Shown piece after piece: positions 26,530 to 37,500 of a stretch of DNA of 64,000 bases. The stretch covers positions 1-64,000 of the forward strand of contig NZ_JADMSU010000001.1 of the NCBI RefSeq assembly GCF_015561195.1, written 5' to 3'. The notes below the pieces were generated by a model. That model saw only the letters and a program-made list of their open reading frames with translations, did no database searches and was not told where the DNA came from. The DNA comes from Collinsella aerofaciens. GTDB lineage: Bacteria > Actinomycetota > Coriobacteriia > Coriobacteriales > Coriobacteriaceae. Each line of letters opens with the position of its first letter. Within the stretch, counting starts at the first letter, position 1. The translations under genes were made by a program, and so were the position numbers.

Positions 26530-27900
26530 CTACGCCACACCGTCGCGGGCAAGCTCCTCGGCCAGCGCTTCGGCAGGCATGGCCATAATCGCGTCGAGCT
26601 CGGCGTCCACCTCGGGAATGCGTTTGATCTTCAGCTTGCGCACCAGGTCACCGCGGCACATCACATGCATCGGTTCACGCAACACCGCCAGGTCATCGAG
26701 CGGATTCTCGCGCGTCACCAAAATGTCGGCCGCCTTGCCGCACTCGATCGTACCGGTCTCGTCACCCAGGCCCAGTAGCTCAGCATTGACTTGCGTGGCC
26801 GTATGCAGCGCAAACGCATTGCTCACGCCCACGTACTTGGCAAAATAGGCCACCTCACGCCACATATCGTACTGCGTCACGAACGGGCAGCTCGAGTCCG
26901 TGCCCAGACCCACCTTAACGCCGGCATCCAGCGCCGCACGAGCACTCTCGATGATGCCCGAGCACACGATGTCGCCGTTCTTCTTTTGCGTGTCAGTCGA
27001 ATGAGTCTTTTCCGGGTCGAGCAACACAAACGGCAGCGCCGGGCTGATAGTGCAGGTCACACTCGGCGCGCGTCCCTCGAGCTGCGTGCCCGCGGCTCCA
27101 CGGTACAGCTCCAGGATCTCGGGCGTCATCGGGGCACCGTGCTCAATCGTGTCAACGCCGGCCTCAAGCGCGGCCTTCACGCCCTCGGTACTCTCGACAT
27201 GGGCCATAACCGGCAGGCCCACCTCGTGCGCCGCCTTGCACGCCGCTGCCGCAACCTCCACCGGCATACGCAGCACGCCCGGCTCGCCCACCTCGGTCGC
27301 GTCGAACACGCCGCCCGTCACGAACAGCTTGATGACATCGGCACCGCGCGCATACAGGCCTCGCACCTGTTCGGCTGCCTCGGCGGGACTATTAGCCACC
27401 TGGGCGAACAAGCCCGCACCATGGCCGCCCGGCACCGTGACGCCCGTTCCCGGCGCCACCAGACGCGGACCCTGATACTTGCCGGCGTCGATAGCGTTGC
27501 GCACGGCGATGTCGGCAAACAGCGGGTCACCCGCACCGCGCACCGTAGTCACGCCGCTTGCCAGCTGCTGCTGAGCGCTGCCCTTGAGGATGTGGCGAAC
27601 GATGGCGCGGCCCACCGGATTATCGAGCTTCTTCATCAGTGCGCCCGCATCGCCCGCCGAAACCGGCTTGCCCGAACCGCACAGATGCACATGCATATTG
27701 ATGAGACCCGGCATGAGATACGCCCCTGCCAAGTCGATGACCTCGGCACCTGCAGGCGCCTGCGCCACAGCGCTCGGCCCCATCCAGGTGATGATGCCAC
27801 GCTCGACGGCCACGGCCATGTCGGGCAGCGGCTCCATATGTCCTGAGCCATCCAGAACGGTCGCATTGATAAACAACGTGGAACGATCGGCAGATGCCAT
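26530..27900 (-). CDS. Amidohydrolase family protein (imidazolonepropionase-like)
   Basis: A 456-residue cytoplasmic metal-dependent hydrolase. The metal-binding HxH lies in NMHVHLCG (about residue 67); later conserved pieces are GVTTVRGAGD, MAHVESTEGVKAALEAGVDTIEHG with the His ligands, and the Asp in LGTDSSCPF. The C-terminus restores the composite beta-sandwich with GTIECGKAADILV. Related enzymes hydrolyse C-N bonds in cyclic amides, or act as Xaa-Pro dipeptidases or prolidases; the substrate cannot be read here. ATG 27900 is chosen because GGAGGAG lies six bases upstream. It stands alone, bounded by a terminator and a palindrome array. Confidence 0.88.
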   Translation of the reverse strand: MASADRSTLFINATVLDGSGHMEPLPDMAVAVERGIITWMGPSAVAQAPAGAEVIDLAGAYLMPGLINMHVHLCGSGKPVSAGDAGALMKKLDNPVGRAIVRHILKGSAQQQLASGVTTVRGAGDPLFADIAVRNAIDAGKYQGPRLVAPGTGVTVPGGHGAGLFAQVANSPAEAAEQVRGLYARGADVIKLFVTGGVFDATEVGEPGVLRMPVEVAAAACKAAHEVGLPVMAHVESTEGVKAALEAGVDTIEHGAPMTPEILELYRGAAGTQLEGRAPSVTCTISPALPFVLLDPEKTHSTDTQKKNGDIVCSGIIESARAALDAGVKVGLGTDSSCPFVTQYDMWREVAYFAKYVGVSNAFALHTATQVNAELLGLGDETGTIECGKAADILVTRENPLDDLAVLREPMHVMCRGDLVRKLKIKRIPEVDAELDAIMAMPAEALAEELARDGVA

Positions 27901-28049
27901 ATCGAGCTCCTCCCTCACGATTAACTTGAACATTTGTCCATTATCACCTAGTCCCGCTGGATTGCTGCAGACGCATCGGTTAACGGAAGGAAGAGGGGAT
28001 GTGGGGAGACGGAACACGTTGCAGTCCCACCCCAGCGACACCAGGGAAA

Positions 28050-28189
28050 TGTCTCGATCTGTAACAGGTACAGGGTTATTAGGCCTCTTGATGTTACAGA
28101 TCGAGACATTCGGTCGACGTTTCACCGGCTTGTCTCGATCTGTAACAATTACGAGCTCAAACAGCCTCTAAACGTTACAGATCGAGACA
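28050..28189. repeat. Tandem pair of 59-bp palindromic elements
   Basis: Elements 28050-28108 and 28131-28189, starts 81 bases apart, both with arms matching TGTCTCGATCTGTAACA and its reverse complement (one T-to-C change in the second right arm). The right-hand copy ends eight bases before the stop codon of the nuclease-like gene at 28197. Confidence 0.95.
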
Positions 28190-28196
28190 AGACCTC

Positions 28197-29273
28197 TCAG
28201 CGCCCATACCACTGGCATCTCCACTCCTCAGCCAATTCAACCTGCCGAGGAATACCCGCCAGCCTCATTTTCTCGACTAGCTTCCCCGGGCCTTTGAGTT
28301 CGTTAAACGTAAACCGAAGCACCTTATGCCCGAGCATTGTCAGATGAGATTCCCGCTGACGCTCTGCCACGAATGGGTCAACCGACTCCCGACCCTCGCC
28401 GCTCTGCAAGGTGTACTTCCCCTTTCCGTCGAGCTCGCCGATGACACACGTCCCGTCCTCGAGCCGCCAAAAATAGTCGACGCGAAACACCTGGCTCGGA
28501 TCGAGCGGGTCGCGAAACTCCACCTGCAGCTCCGGAACCGGAAAACCGTACGCAATAAAGAATGCTCGGAACCGAGACTCGCCGCCGTTTTCAGACAGCC
28601 CGTCCGCATACGACGCAATCACCTGTGCCCTGCGATACCCTCGCCTGCCCTCGCAATCGGCGCGGAGGCGCTCGCACAAATCCCCACGTGATACGCTTTT
28701 TGCCCGCAGTGCAGAATCGGCAATCGCCAACCCGTAGGAGAACGGCGCGCGCAGTAGGCAATCCTCCACCGTGCGCCAAAACGACGTCACCCGCACGCCA
28801 TCAACATGCTCGAGTGCGCCCGCCATCTGCGGACGCAACAACCTGCACCCGCCGCTCAACGTCACCGAACAACCCGTCTTAACAAGAAAACGCGACCCAA
28901 GCAGATCATTCGGCACCTCCAGGCCCCACAAAAGCGCCGCGTCATAACCCCAAAACGCCCAATCGGGATGAAACTCTGCAAGCCCTTTGATGGTACGCAG
29001 CGTTCGCTCCGCCGGCGTCAGTACACCCCAATCATGTTGAAAGCAGAACAAATACGGCTCGGGTTCCGCGATATCGTCGGTTCCAACATGACGCCGCAGC
29101 CACATGAGCTCGGCATTGTCATGCGTTGCGAGCAGCGCACCTTGCTCGGTCGCCTCCGTGAGCCTGGCAAGCATCCTATTCCGCGCCAAGGTGTTACGTG
29201 TTGCATGCTTGTGTTTGAAAACGGTATTAGACACTTCCATCACCACCACATCGGACAAATGGACCATCGTCAC
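28197..29273 (-). CDS. AbiEi-like protein with C-terminal DUF559 nuclease-like domain
   Basis: A 358-residue protein. Residues 25-200 resemble AbiEi-type (type IV antitoxin) proteins, with segments such as WAFWGYDAALLWGLEVP and VTSFWRTVEDCLL. The C-terminal third is DUF559/Vsr-like: Glu232 in GESRFRA, Asp266 in FRVDYFW, GELDGKGKY (Glu280, Asp282, Lys284) and RESHLTMLGHKVLRFTF, matching a PD-(D/E)xK-type active site. A GTG at 29273, with GGAGG five bases upstream, or ATG 29267, is the start. No AbiEii toxin gene is adjacent. The gene lies exactly between two arrays of 59-bp palindromes. DNA repair, defence or element-linked roles are possible; none is shown. Confidence 0.72.
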   Translation of the reverse strand: MTMVHLSDVVVMEVSNTVFKHKHATRNTLARNRMLARLTEATEQGALLATHDNAELMWLRRHVGTDDIAEPEPYLFCFQHDWGVLTPAERTLRTIKGLAEFHPDWAFWGYDAALLWGLEVPNDLLGSRFLVKTGCSVTLSGGCRLLRPQMAGALEHVDGVRVTSFWRTVEDCLLRAPFSYGLAIADSALRAKSVSRGDLCERLRADCEGRRGYRRAQVIASYADGLSENGGESRFRAFFIAYGFPVPELQVEFRDPLDPSQVFRVDYFWRLEDGTCVIGELDGKGKYTLQSGEGRESVDPFVAERQRESHLTMLGHKVLRFTFNELKGPGKLVEKMRLAGIPRQVELAEEWRCQWYGR

Positions 29274-29292
29274 CGTTGCCTCCGCTGATAAA

Positions 29293-29511
29293 TGTCTTGA
29301 TCTGTAACAGGAAGACCGATTTTTGGACTGTAGATGTTACAGATTGAGACATTCCCCCAACCAGGTGCCAAACGTCTCGATCTGTAACAGTTAGACGTTC
29401 TCCAGGCCCCTAAACGTTACAGATTTAGACAAACCAGCGGCGCCCAAGCATTCGTCTCGTTCTGTAACAGGTAGACTGGTTTTTTGCCCCCAAACGTTAC
29501 AGATCGAGACA
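29293..29511. repeat. Tandem array of three 59-bp palindromic elements, 80 bp pitch
   Basis: Elements 29293-29351, 29373-29431 and 29453-29511; starts exactly 80 bases apart. Arms match the family consensus with a few substitutions (T to C at the first base of two left arms). Gaps are 21 bases and unrelated. The array begins 20 bases upstream of the nuclease-like gene's start, so that gene's promoter must lie in or beyond it. Confidence 0.95.
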
Positions 29512-29550
29512 AAAAGGCAAAAGGCAAGGCAGGCGACAACCGTCCATCCC

Positions 29551-30258
29551 CTACTCCCACTCCTGCTCGTAGATATTGAGCGACTTTACGTACCGCCCCT
29601 GGGCGCCCATGATGTCGCGGACCAGCCGCAAGAAGAAGCTGATACACGAGGTGTCAAAGCCGTCCTGCAGGTCCTCGGGATGCACCGCACCCGGCCCGTC
29701 GACCGCCGTGTCGTTCAGGTGCGCGATGTCATACAGGTAGAGCTGTCCCGCCGTAAGCCAGACATCGTCGACGCAGGCGAGGCGCACCGCAATCGCGCCG
29801 TCACTCCAGTGCTCCTTCTGCACGATATGCGGATCGTAGACATCAAAGCGATGATCGGTGCGCGTGTCCTTCAGCACGACCATGCCGGACGCAGGATTCT
29901 TGTCCAAAATGCCAAAGCGCGAGAAATACTGCGTGTCGCGTACCTGCTCGAGCCGCTTGAGCGAGGCAGGCGAAAGCGATGCCGGCGGCTCGTCAACATA
30001 TAGCTCGAGCAGCGTTTTGCCATGGCGATAGGGGCGCTCAAACAGCAGCCAATCGGTAAACGCCATGTTGTAGGCCATGATTTCGTTTTGAGAAGGTTCC
30101 TCGCAATAGCTGAGCCACGGGTCGACGATAATCTCGAACTGCTCGCGCGCCGGCTCCAGGAATTGAAACTTCCGCAGCATCCAAAAATGGGCCATGTCGG
30201 CAATATCGTTGCCGACGGCTTCAGCCAGCTCTGCTCGGTCAAAAGCGTGGTCAGTCAT
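29551..30258 (-). CDS. Conserved-looking hypothetical protein
   Basis: A 235-residue soluble protein that I do not recognise. ATG 30258 has GAGGAGG about five bases upstream, and codon use and the third-base GC bias look like real coding. It is acidic and rich in aromatic residues, with segments WLSYCEEPSQNEIMAYNMAF, WLLFERPY and DTQYFSRFGILD. No signal peptide, membrane segment or known metal motif is seen. The general build (a short helical start followed by a mixed fold with many Tyr, Trp and Asp) does not point to a function. Neighbours are a palindrome array on one side and glutamate synthase on the other. Confidence 0.65.
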   Translation of the reverse strand: MTDHAFDRAELAEAVGNDIADMAHFWMLRKFQFLEPAREQFEIIVDPWLSYCEEPSQNEIMAYNMAFTDWLLFERPYRHGKTLLELYVDEPPASLSPASLKRLEQVRDTQYFSRFGILDKNPASGMVVLKDTRTDHRFDVYDPHIVQKEHWSDGAIAVRLACVDDVWLTAGQLYLYDIAHLNDTAVDGPGAVHPEDLQDGFDTSCISFFLRLVRDIMGAQGRYVKSLNIYEQEWE

Positions 30259-30553
30259 GGCATCCTCCTCAAACTGATGGACCTCAATTTGAGCTTACGA
30301 GGAGGGTGGGCAGCCACGACCAGCGCGGGCAAAATAGGCCCCCGGCTGCAAACCAGATGCTGACCAAACACTTGACGAAAAGCTTGACCGAAAATGCGCG
30401 CCGCAACAAAACCGCAGGTAAACATCGACGGCCAACCCGCCCTTTTGAGCCAGATGCCCGCAGCCACCACAGAAACAACAGGTGACCACAGCCCAAGAAG
30501 TCGACAAATGAACACCCGCACGTCGACAAACGAGCAAACTGCTCGCAAATCCG

Positions 30554-30649
30554 CAAGGAGTGTCCCCGAATGCCGACAGAAAAGGAACGTCCCTAACTGT
30601 CGGCACTTAGGGACGTTCCTTTTCTGTCGGCAGTTAGGGACAGCCCTTG
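30554..30649. repeat. Palindromic repeat, GGGACGTTCC family, copy 3 (complete)
   Basis: A long palindrome: CAAGGAGTGTCC at one end and GGACAGCCCTTG at the other, with inner arms CCGACAGAAAAGGAACGTCC and GGACGTTCCTTTTCTGTCGG around a centre of AACTGTCGGCACTT. The most complete copy of the family seen at 3298 and 14822. The rest of the gap, 30259-30553, has no supportable gene or signal. Confidence 0.9.
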
Positions 30650-30682
30650 CCGATTCGATTGTTGAATATCTCCGTGACTACT

Positions 30683-32164
<1,482 letters not shown>

Positions 32165-32169
32165 GGCAC

Positions 32170-35100
32170 TTACGCCTCCTTCTTGGTCGAAGCAACAGAA
32201 CCGGTAGCAGCCACGGGCGCAACACCCGCGCTAGCCGCGCCGCCCGCGACATCAAAGCGAGCGACATCCGCGGCACTCGCGCGACCGGTCACAATGTCAA
32301 ACGCCAGCTCCTCAGCCTGCGCATGCGTCTTGCCCACGGCCTCGGCAGCAGCGACAATCGCCAGCACGCGCTCGTACTCGGTCGGAATGACCTTCACAAA
32401 ATGCTTGCTCATCGAGTCGAAGCTGTAGAGCAACTTAATGCCACGCGGGCTCTGCGTCGCGTCCACGTGCTCCTGGATGAGCTCGCGAATCTGCGCCAGC
32501 TCGCCGGCCGTCGGGGCCTTGAGTTCAACGCTCTCGTGGTTCACGCGGGCATCGAGCGTGCCGTATTGGTCAAAGACATAGGCCACGCCGCCCGTCATAC
32601 CGGCGGCAAAGTTCTGCCCGACCTCGCCCAGGATGAGCGCCAGACCGCCCGTCATGTACTCGCAGCCATGGTTGCCGCAGCCCTCGACCACCACGGTGGC
32701 GCCGGAGTTACGCACGGCAAAACGCTGGCCTGCCAGGCCGTTAATAAAGCCGCGGCCGCTCGTGGCACCAAAGAACGCAACGTTGCCCACGATGATGTTC
32801 TCGTCGAACTTGTAGGTCGCATGCGGGTTGGGGCGCACCGACACCTCGCCGCCCGAAAGGCCCTTGCCAAAGTAGTCGTTGGCGTCGCCGCACACGTTGA
32901 GCGTAATGCCGCGCGGCAGGAAGGCACCAAAGCTCTGACCGGCCGAACCATCGCAATCGATGGTGATGGAACCGGCGGGCAGGCCCTCGGGATGCGCCTT
33001 GGTCACCGCGTTGCCCAAGATGGTGCCCACGCAGCGGTTGACGTTGGCGATATCGGCGCGGAAGCGAATCGGACGCAGGTGCGCACGGGCATCGGCCGTA
33101 TAGGGCACAAACAACGTGGAGTCGAGCGTCTTGTCGAGCTCGCTGTCCGCAGCCATCTGGGGCAGGAAGTGACGGCCGTCGGCACCCGGGATGTGGGCAC
33201 CAAACTCACAGGTCGCGCTCGCCAGCACGGGCGACAGATCGAGCAGGTTGGCCTTGCGGTTGCCCGGGACCTCGATCTGGCGCAAGCACTCGGGATGGCC
33301 GACCATCTCGTCGACGGTGCGGAAGCCCAGGCTCGCCATGACCTCGCGCAGTTGCTCGGCAACAAAGAGCATAAAGCGCTCGACGTGCTCGGGCTTGCCG
33401 CGGAAGCCGCGACGCAGGCGGCAGTTTTGCGTGGCGATGCCGGCGGGGCAGGTATCCTGCTGGCAGTCGCGCTGCATAAGGCAGCCCATGGAGATGAGCG
33501 GCATGGTCGCAAAGCCAAACTCCTCGGCACCCAGCAGGCAGGCAACGGCGACATCGGTACCGTCCATGAGCTTGCCGTCGGCCTCGAGCACCACGCGCGA
33601 GCGCAGGCCGTTTTGCAGCAGCGTCTGCTGGGCCTCGGCAAGGCCAAGCTCCAGCGGCAGACCCGCGTGCCAGATTGAGTCGCGCGCAGCGGCACCCGAG
33701 CCGCCATTGTGGCCGCTGATCAAGATCTTATCGGCAGCGCCCTTGGCCACGCCGGTGGCGATGGTGCCGACACCGGCCTCGCTGACCAGCTTGACCGACA
33801 CGCGTGCGCCGGGATTGGCGTTCTTAAGATCGAAGATAAGCTCCGCCAGGTCCTCGATGGAGTAGATGTCGTGGTGCGGCGGAGGCGAGATCAGGCCGAT
33901 GCCGGGCGTGGACTGACGGACCTCGGCAATCCAGGGGTAGACCTTCTTGCCGGGCAGGTGGCCGCCCTCGCCGGGCTTGGCGCCCTGGGCCATCTTAATC
34001 TGAATCTCAAAGGCGCTGCAAAGATAGCGGCTCGTCACGCCAAAGCGCGCACTTGCCACCTGCTTGATTGCGGAGTTCTTGGAGTCGCCGTTGGCCAACG
34101 GGGTCTCGCGACGCGGGTCCTCGCCGCCCTCGCCCGAGTTGGAGCGTCCGTGCAGGCGATTCATGGCGATGGCCATGCACTCGTGCGCCTCTTTGCTGAT
34201 GGAGCCATACGACATGGCGCCGGTGTTAAAGCGGCGGACGATGTTGAGTGCGGGCTCCACCTCGTCGAGCGAAACCGGCGTGCGGCCGCTGGCATTAAAG
34301 TCGAGCAAGTCGCGCAGGCGCACGGCACGGCCGGTGCGGTGCAGGCGGGCGCTGTACTCCTTAAAGGTGTCGTAGCTGTCCTCACGGCAGGCGGTCTGCA
34401 GCAAGTAGACAGCCTGCGGATCGATGAGGTGATCCTCGCCGCCGAGCGGGCGCCACTTGGTCAGACCCAGCGTGGGCAGCTGATCGGGAGCCGGGCTCTT
34501 AAGGATGGCGAGCGCGGCGTCGTAGCGCTCGTTTTGCTCGCGCTCAACGTCCTCGACACCCATACCGCCCACACGGCTCACCGTGCCGGCGAAGTACGCG
34601 TTGACAAACTCCGGCGTAAAGCCCACGGCCTCGAAGATCTGCGCCGAATGGTAGCTCTGCACCGTGGAGATGCCCATCTTGGACATGATGGAGACGATGC
34701 CGGCAGTCGCAGCCTTGTTGTAGTTGGCGATGCCCTGCTCGGCCGTCACGTCCAGGTCGCCGCGTGCCGCCAGATCGCGGATGCACGCATGTGCGTTGTA
34801 CGGATAGATGCCGCTCGCGGAGTAGCCCACTAGTGCCGCAAAGTCGTGCGGGGACACGGCGTCGCCGCACTCCACCACAATATCGGCAAAGGTACGCACA
34901 CCGGCGCGGATCAGGTGGTTGTGCACGCAGCCCACGGCAAGCAGCGACGGCACGGGCACCTCGCCTGCTCCGGCACGATCACTCAGCACCACAATGTTCA
35001 CGCCGTCGCGGACCGCAGCCTCAACGTCCTCGGCAAGCTGTTTGAGCGCAGTCTGCAGCGCGCCCTCGCCGGCATCGCGGCGGTAGACGGCACGGAAACG

Positions 35101-36876
35101 ACGGGTCTTAAAGCCAACACGGTCGATGGCACAGATATGTTCGAACTCTTCCTCGTTGAGCAACGGGCGCTCCAAGCGCACCAGCTGACAGGCCGTGCGG
35201 GAATCCTCGAGCAGGTTGCCGTGGTTGCCCAGGTAGAGCGTGGTCGAAGTCACCATGTGCTCGCGCAGGGCATCGATCGGAGGATTCGTGACCTGGGCGA
35301 ACAGCTGATAGAAGTAATCGAAGAACGAACGCGTCTTCTTGGACAGGCAGGCTAGCGGCGCGTCGATGCCCATCGAGGCGAGCGGGGCCTTGCCCTGCTG
35401 GGCCATGGGACGCACGACCTCGTCAACATCATCCCAGTGATAGCCGAGCTTGGCCATGCGCACGGCGGCGGGCACCTCGGCATCCTCGGCGGGCGCGGGC
35501 GCGGCGGGCTCGTCGAGCGCGTCGACGGTCAGCGTCTCCTCGGCAATCCAGTCGCGGTAGGGCTTCTCCTTGGCATAGCGGGCGCGCAGCTCGTCGTTGT
35601 AGATCACGCGGCCGCGGGCAAAATCGACCTCGAGCATCTGGCCCGGTCCCAGGCAGCCGCTCGTCAGGATGTTCTCGGGGCGCACCTCAATGGTGCCAAC
35701 CTCGCTCGCCAGCATAAAGCGGCCGTCGCGCGTCACGTAGTAGCGAGCCGGGCGCAGGCCGTTACGGTCGAGGGCGGCACCCAGGGTACGGCCATCAGTA
35801 AAGGCGATAGCGGCAGGACCGTCCCACGGCTCCATGAGCATGGACTGGTAGGCGTCGTAGGCGCGGCGCTCCTCACTCAGGCTGTCGTTGTGGTCCCACG
35901 GCTCGGGCAGCAACATGGACGCGGCACGCGTGAGCGGACGACCGTTCATGACCAAAAACTCAAGCACGTTGTCCAAAATCGCGGAGTCGGAGCCCTCGCG
36001 GTTGATGATGGGCATCACGCGCTCAAGATCATGCTGCAGCACGGGGCTGTACAGGTTGGGTTCGCGGGCGCGAATCCAGTTGACGTTGCCCTTGAGGGTA
36101 TTGATCTCGCCGTTGTGGATGATAAAGCGGTTGGGGTGCGCGCGCTCCCAGCTGGGCGTGGTGTTGGTGGAGTAGCGCGAGTGGACGAGCGCAACGGCCG
36201 TCTTGACGGCGGCGTCGTTGAGATCGATGAAGAAGCGGCGCATCTGCGTGGCGACGAGCATGCCCTTGTACACGATGGTGCGCGAACTCATGGAGCACAC
36301 ATAGAAGATCTTGTCGCGCAGGGCAAACTCGGCATCGGCCTTCTTCTCGATAGTGCGGCGGCACACGTACAGGCGGCGCTCGAAGGCGTCACCCGCCGGC
36401 GTATCGTCGGGGCGGCCCAGAAAGGCTTGCAGAATGATGGGCATGCAGGCGCGCGCCGTCTCGCCCAGGTCGTGCGGGTCGACGGGCACCTCGCGCCAAA
36501 AGAGCAGCGGCACGCCGGCCTCGGCGCAGCCCTCCTCAAACACGCGACGGGCATCCTCTACGCCCTTGTCGTCCTGCGGGAAGAACAGCATGGCCACGCC
36601 ATAGTCGCCCTCTGCCGGCAGAATCTGGCCGCACTTTTGGGCCTCTTTACGGAAAAAGTGATGCGGAACCTGGAACAGGATGCCAGCGCCGTCGCCGGTG
36701 TTCTTCTCGAGTCCCGTGCCGCCGCGGTGCTCCAAGTTGACCAGAATGGACAGCGCATCGTCCAGAATCTGGTGATGGCGCTCACCGTTGATATCGGCAA
36801 GCGCGCCGATGCCACATGCATCGTGGTCGAATTCGGGGCGATAAAGGCCCTGCTGCTGAGCGGAATCTGCCTGCAT
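32170..36876 (-). CDS. gltB: Glutamate synthase large subunit GltB
   Basis: A 1568-residue amidotransferase. A propeptide of about 20 residues precedes CGIGALADI, where cleavage would expose Cys as the catalytic N-terminus of the class II glutaminase domain. The central domain and the FMN-binding synthase barrel follow (KMAQGAKPGEGGHLPG, PPPHHDIYSIEDL), then the 3Fe-4S cysteines (CLMQRDCQQDTCPAGIA) and the C-terminal beta-helix with repeated G-x-x-G-G pieces. ATG 36876 has GGGGAGG five bases upstream. First gene of gltBD; together with glutamine synthetase it assimilates ammonia. No regulator is adjacent. Confidence 0.97.
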   Translation of the reverse strand: MQADSAQQQGLYRPEFDHDACGIGALADINGERHHQILDDALSILVNLEHRGGTGLEKNTGDGAGILFQVPHHFFRKEAQKCGQILPAEGDYGVAMLFFPQDDKGVEDARRVFEEGCAEAGVPLLFWREVPVDPHDLGETARACMPIILQAFLGRPDDTPAGDAFERRLYVCRRTIEKKADAEFALRDKIFYVCSMSSRTIVYKGMLVATQMRRFFIDLNDAAVKTAVALVHSRYSTNTTPSWERAHPNRFIIHNGEINTLKGNVNWIRAREPNLYSPVLQHDLERVMPIINREGSDSAILDNVLEFLVMNGRPLTRAASMLLPEPWDHNDSLSEERRAYDAYQSMLMEPWDGPAAIAFTDGRTLGAALDRNGLRPARYYVTRDGRFMLASEVGTIEVRPENILTSGCLGPGQMLEVDFARGRVIYNDELRARYAKEKPYRDWIAEETLTVDALDEPAAPAPAEDAEVPAAVRMAKLGYHWDDVDEVVRPMAQQGKAPLASMGIDAPLACLSKKTRSFFDYFYQLFAQVTNPPIDALREHMVTSTTLYLGNHGNLLEDSRTACQLVRLERPLLNEEEFEHICAIDRVGFKTRRFRAVYRRDAGEGALQTALKQLAEDVEAAVRDGVNIVVLSDRAGAGEVPVPSLLAVGCVHNHLIRAGVRTFADIVVECGDAVSPHDFAALVGYSASGIYPYNAHACIRDLAARGDLDVTAEQGIANYNKAATAGIVSIMSKMGISTVQSYHSAQIFEAVGFTPEFVNAYFAGTVSRVGGMGVEDVEREQNERYDAALAILKSPAPDQLPTLGLTKWRPLGGEDHLIDPQAVYLLQTACREDSYDTFKEYSARLHRTGRAVRLRDLLDFNASGRTPVSLDEVEPALNIVRRFNTGAMSYGSISKEAHECMAIAMNRLHGRSNSGEGGEDPRRETPLANGDSKNSAIKQVASARFGVTSRYLCSAFEIQIKMAQGAKPGEGGHLPGKKVYPWIAEVRQSTPGIGLISPPPHHDIYSIEDLAELIFDLKNANPGARVSVKLVSEAGVGTIATGVAKGAADKILISGHNGGSGAAARDSIWHAGLPLELGLAEAQQTLLQNGLRSRVVLEADGKLMDGTDVAVACLLGAEEFGFATMPLISMGCLMQRDCQQDTCPAGIATQNCRLRRGFRGKPEHVERFMLFVAEQLREVMASLGFRTVDEMVGHPECLRQIEVPGNRKANLLDLSPVLASATCEFGAHIPGADGRHFLPQMAADSELDKTLDSTLFVPYTADARAHLRPIRFRADIANVNRCVGTILGNAVTKAHPEGLPAGSITIDCDGSAGQSFGAFLPRGITLNVCGDANDYFGKGLSGGEVSVRPNPHATYKFDENIIVGNVAFFGATSGRGFINGLAGQRFAVRNSGATVVVEGCGNHGCEYMTGGLALILGEVGQNFAAGMTGGVAYVFDQYGTLDARVNHESVELKAPTAGELAQIRELIQEHVDATQSPRGIKLLYSFDSMSKHFVKVIPTEYERVLAIVAAAEAVGKTHAQAEELAFDIVTGRASAADVARFDVAGGAASAGVAPVAATGSVASTKKEA

Positions 36877-37004
36877 CGCGATCCTCCCCTAGATATTAGA
36901 CAGTCAGTTGAATAGGCATACTAGGAGCATCGCCGGCCCGTTGTGTTTCCCGCCCGTTTCGAAACAATCGCGTAACGCACGCCGGCCATCAACGTCTTGC
37001 TATC

Positions 37005-37069
37005 AAACGTGTACGTCAGCCTCCAAACATGTCGAAATTTGACATCTTTGGAGGCTGACGTACACGTTT
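37005..37069. repeat. 65-bp perfect palindrome upstream of gltB
   Basis: Two 23-base arms that are exact reverse complements (each contains GTGTACGTCAGCCTCC or its complement) around a 19-base loop that is itself palindromic (ATGTCGAAATTTGACAT). No T-run flanks it. It is unrelated to the other repeat families here and occurs once in the window. The remaining DNA between gltB and gpmA has only the next array and short frames I do not support. Confidence 0.88.
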
Positions 37070-37224
37070 TAGTGCAGGGACGGCCGGCACATATGCATCC
37101 AACCCCTTTGAATTATTCTGGAAACGAGGGCCACGCAGACTTTTGCATGATGCGACTCGACACCGCAGACCTCAAGGGCGGCAACAAGGCGCCCAAGTTC
37201 GGCTTGTAAGCTCACCGCTTCAAA

Positions 37225-37363
37225 CATCTCAATCTGTAACAGGAGGAACCGATTTTGGCGCCTAGATGTTACAGATTGAGATTTTCTGCGGGACGGTTTT
37301 GGTTTGTCTCGGTCTCTAACACCTAGGCCCAATTTCCATCCCTAGTTGTTACAGATCGAGACA
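37225..37363. repeat. Tandem pair of 59-bp palindromic elements, 80 bp pitch
   Basis: Elements 37225-37283 and 37305-37363, starts 80 bases apart, with the same 17-base arms as elsewhere but several substitutions, especially in the first left arm (CATCTCAATCTGTAACA) and second left arm (TGTCTCGGTCTCTAACA). Located about 140 bases before gpmA. Confidence 0.92.
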
Positions 37364-37500
37364 TTTCGGCAGCCCCCTTTCACCATCCCATTCAAATACA
37401 ACAATTTTGTTAGTCTTGGTTAACTTTTAAGCCTAAAACGGGTATCCTTTGCGGCGTCAAGCAAACGGCACGCACACCGTGCCAGATCAAGGAGACCCCT

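Noticed and set aside
37093-37209. Small open frame ending KGGNKAPKFGL upstream of gpmA
   Set aside because: 38 codons, no ribosome site, no recognised family; may be a remnant but not supportable as a gene.
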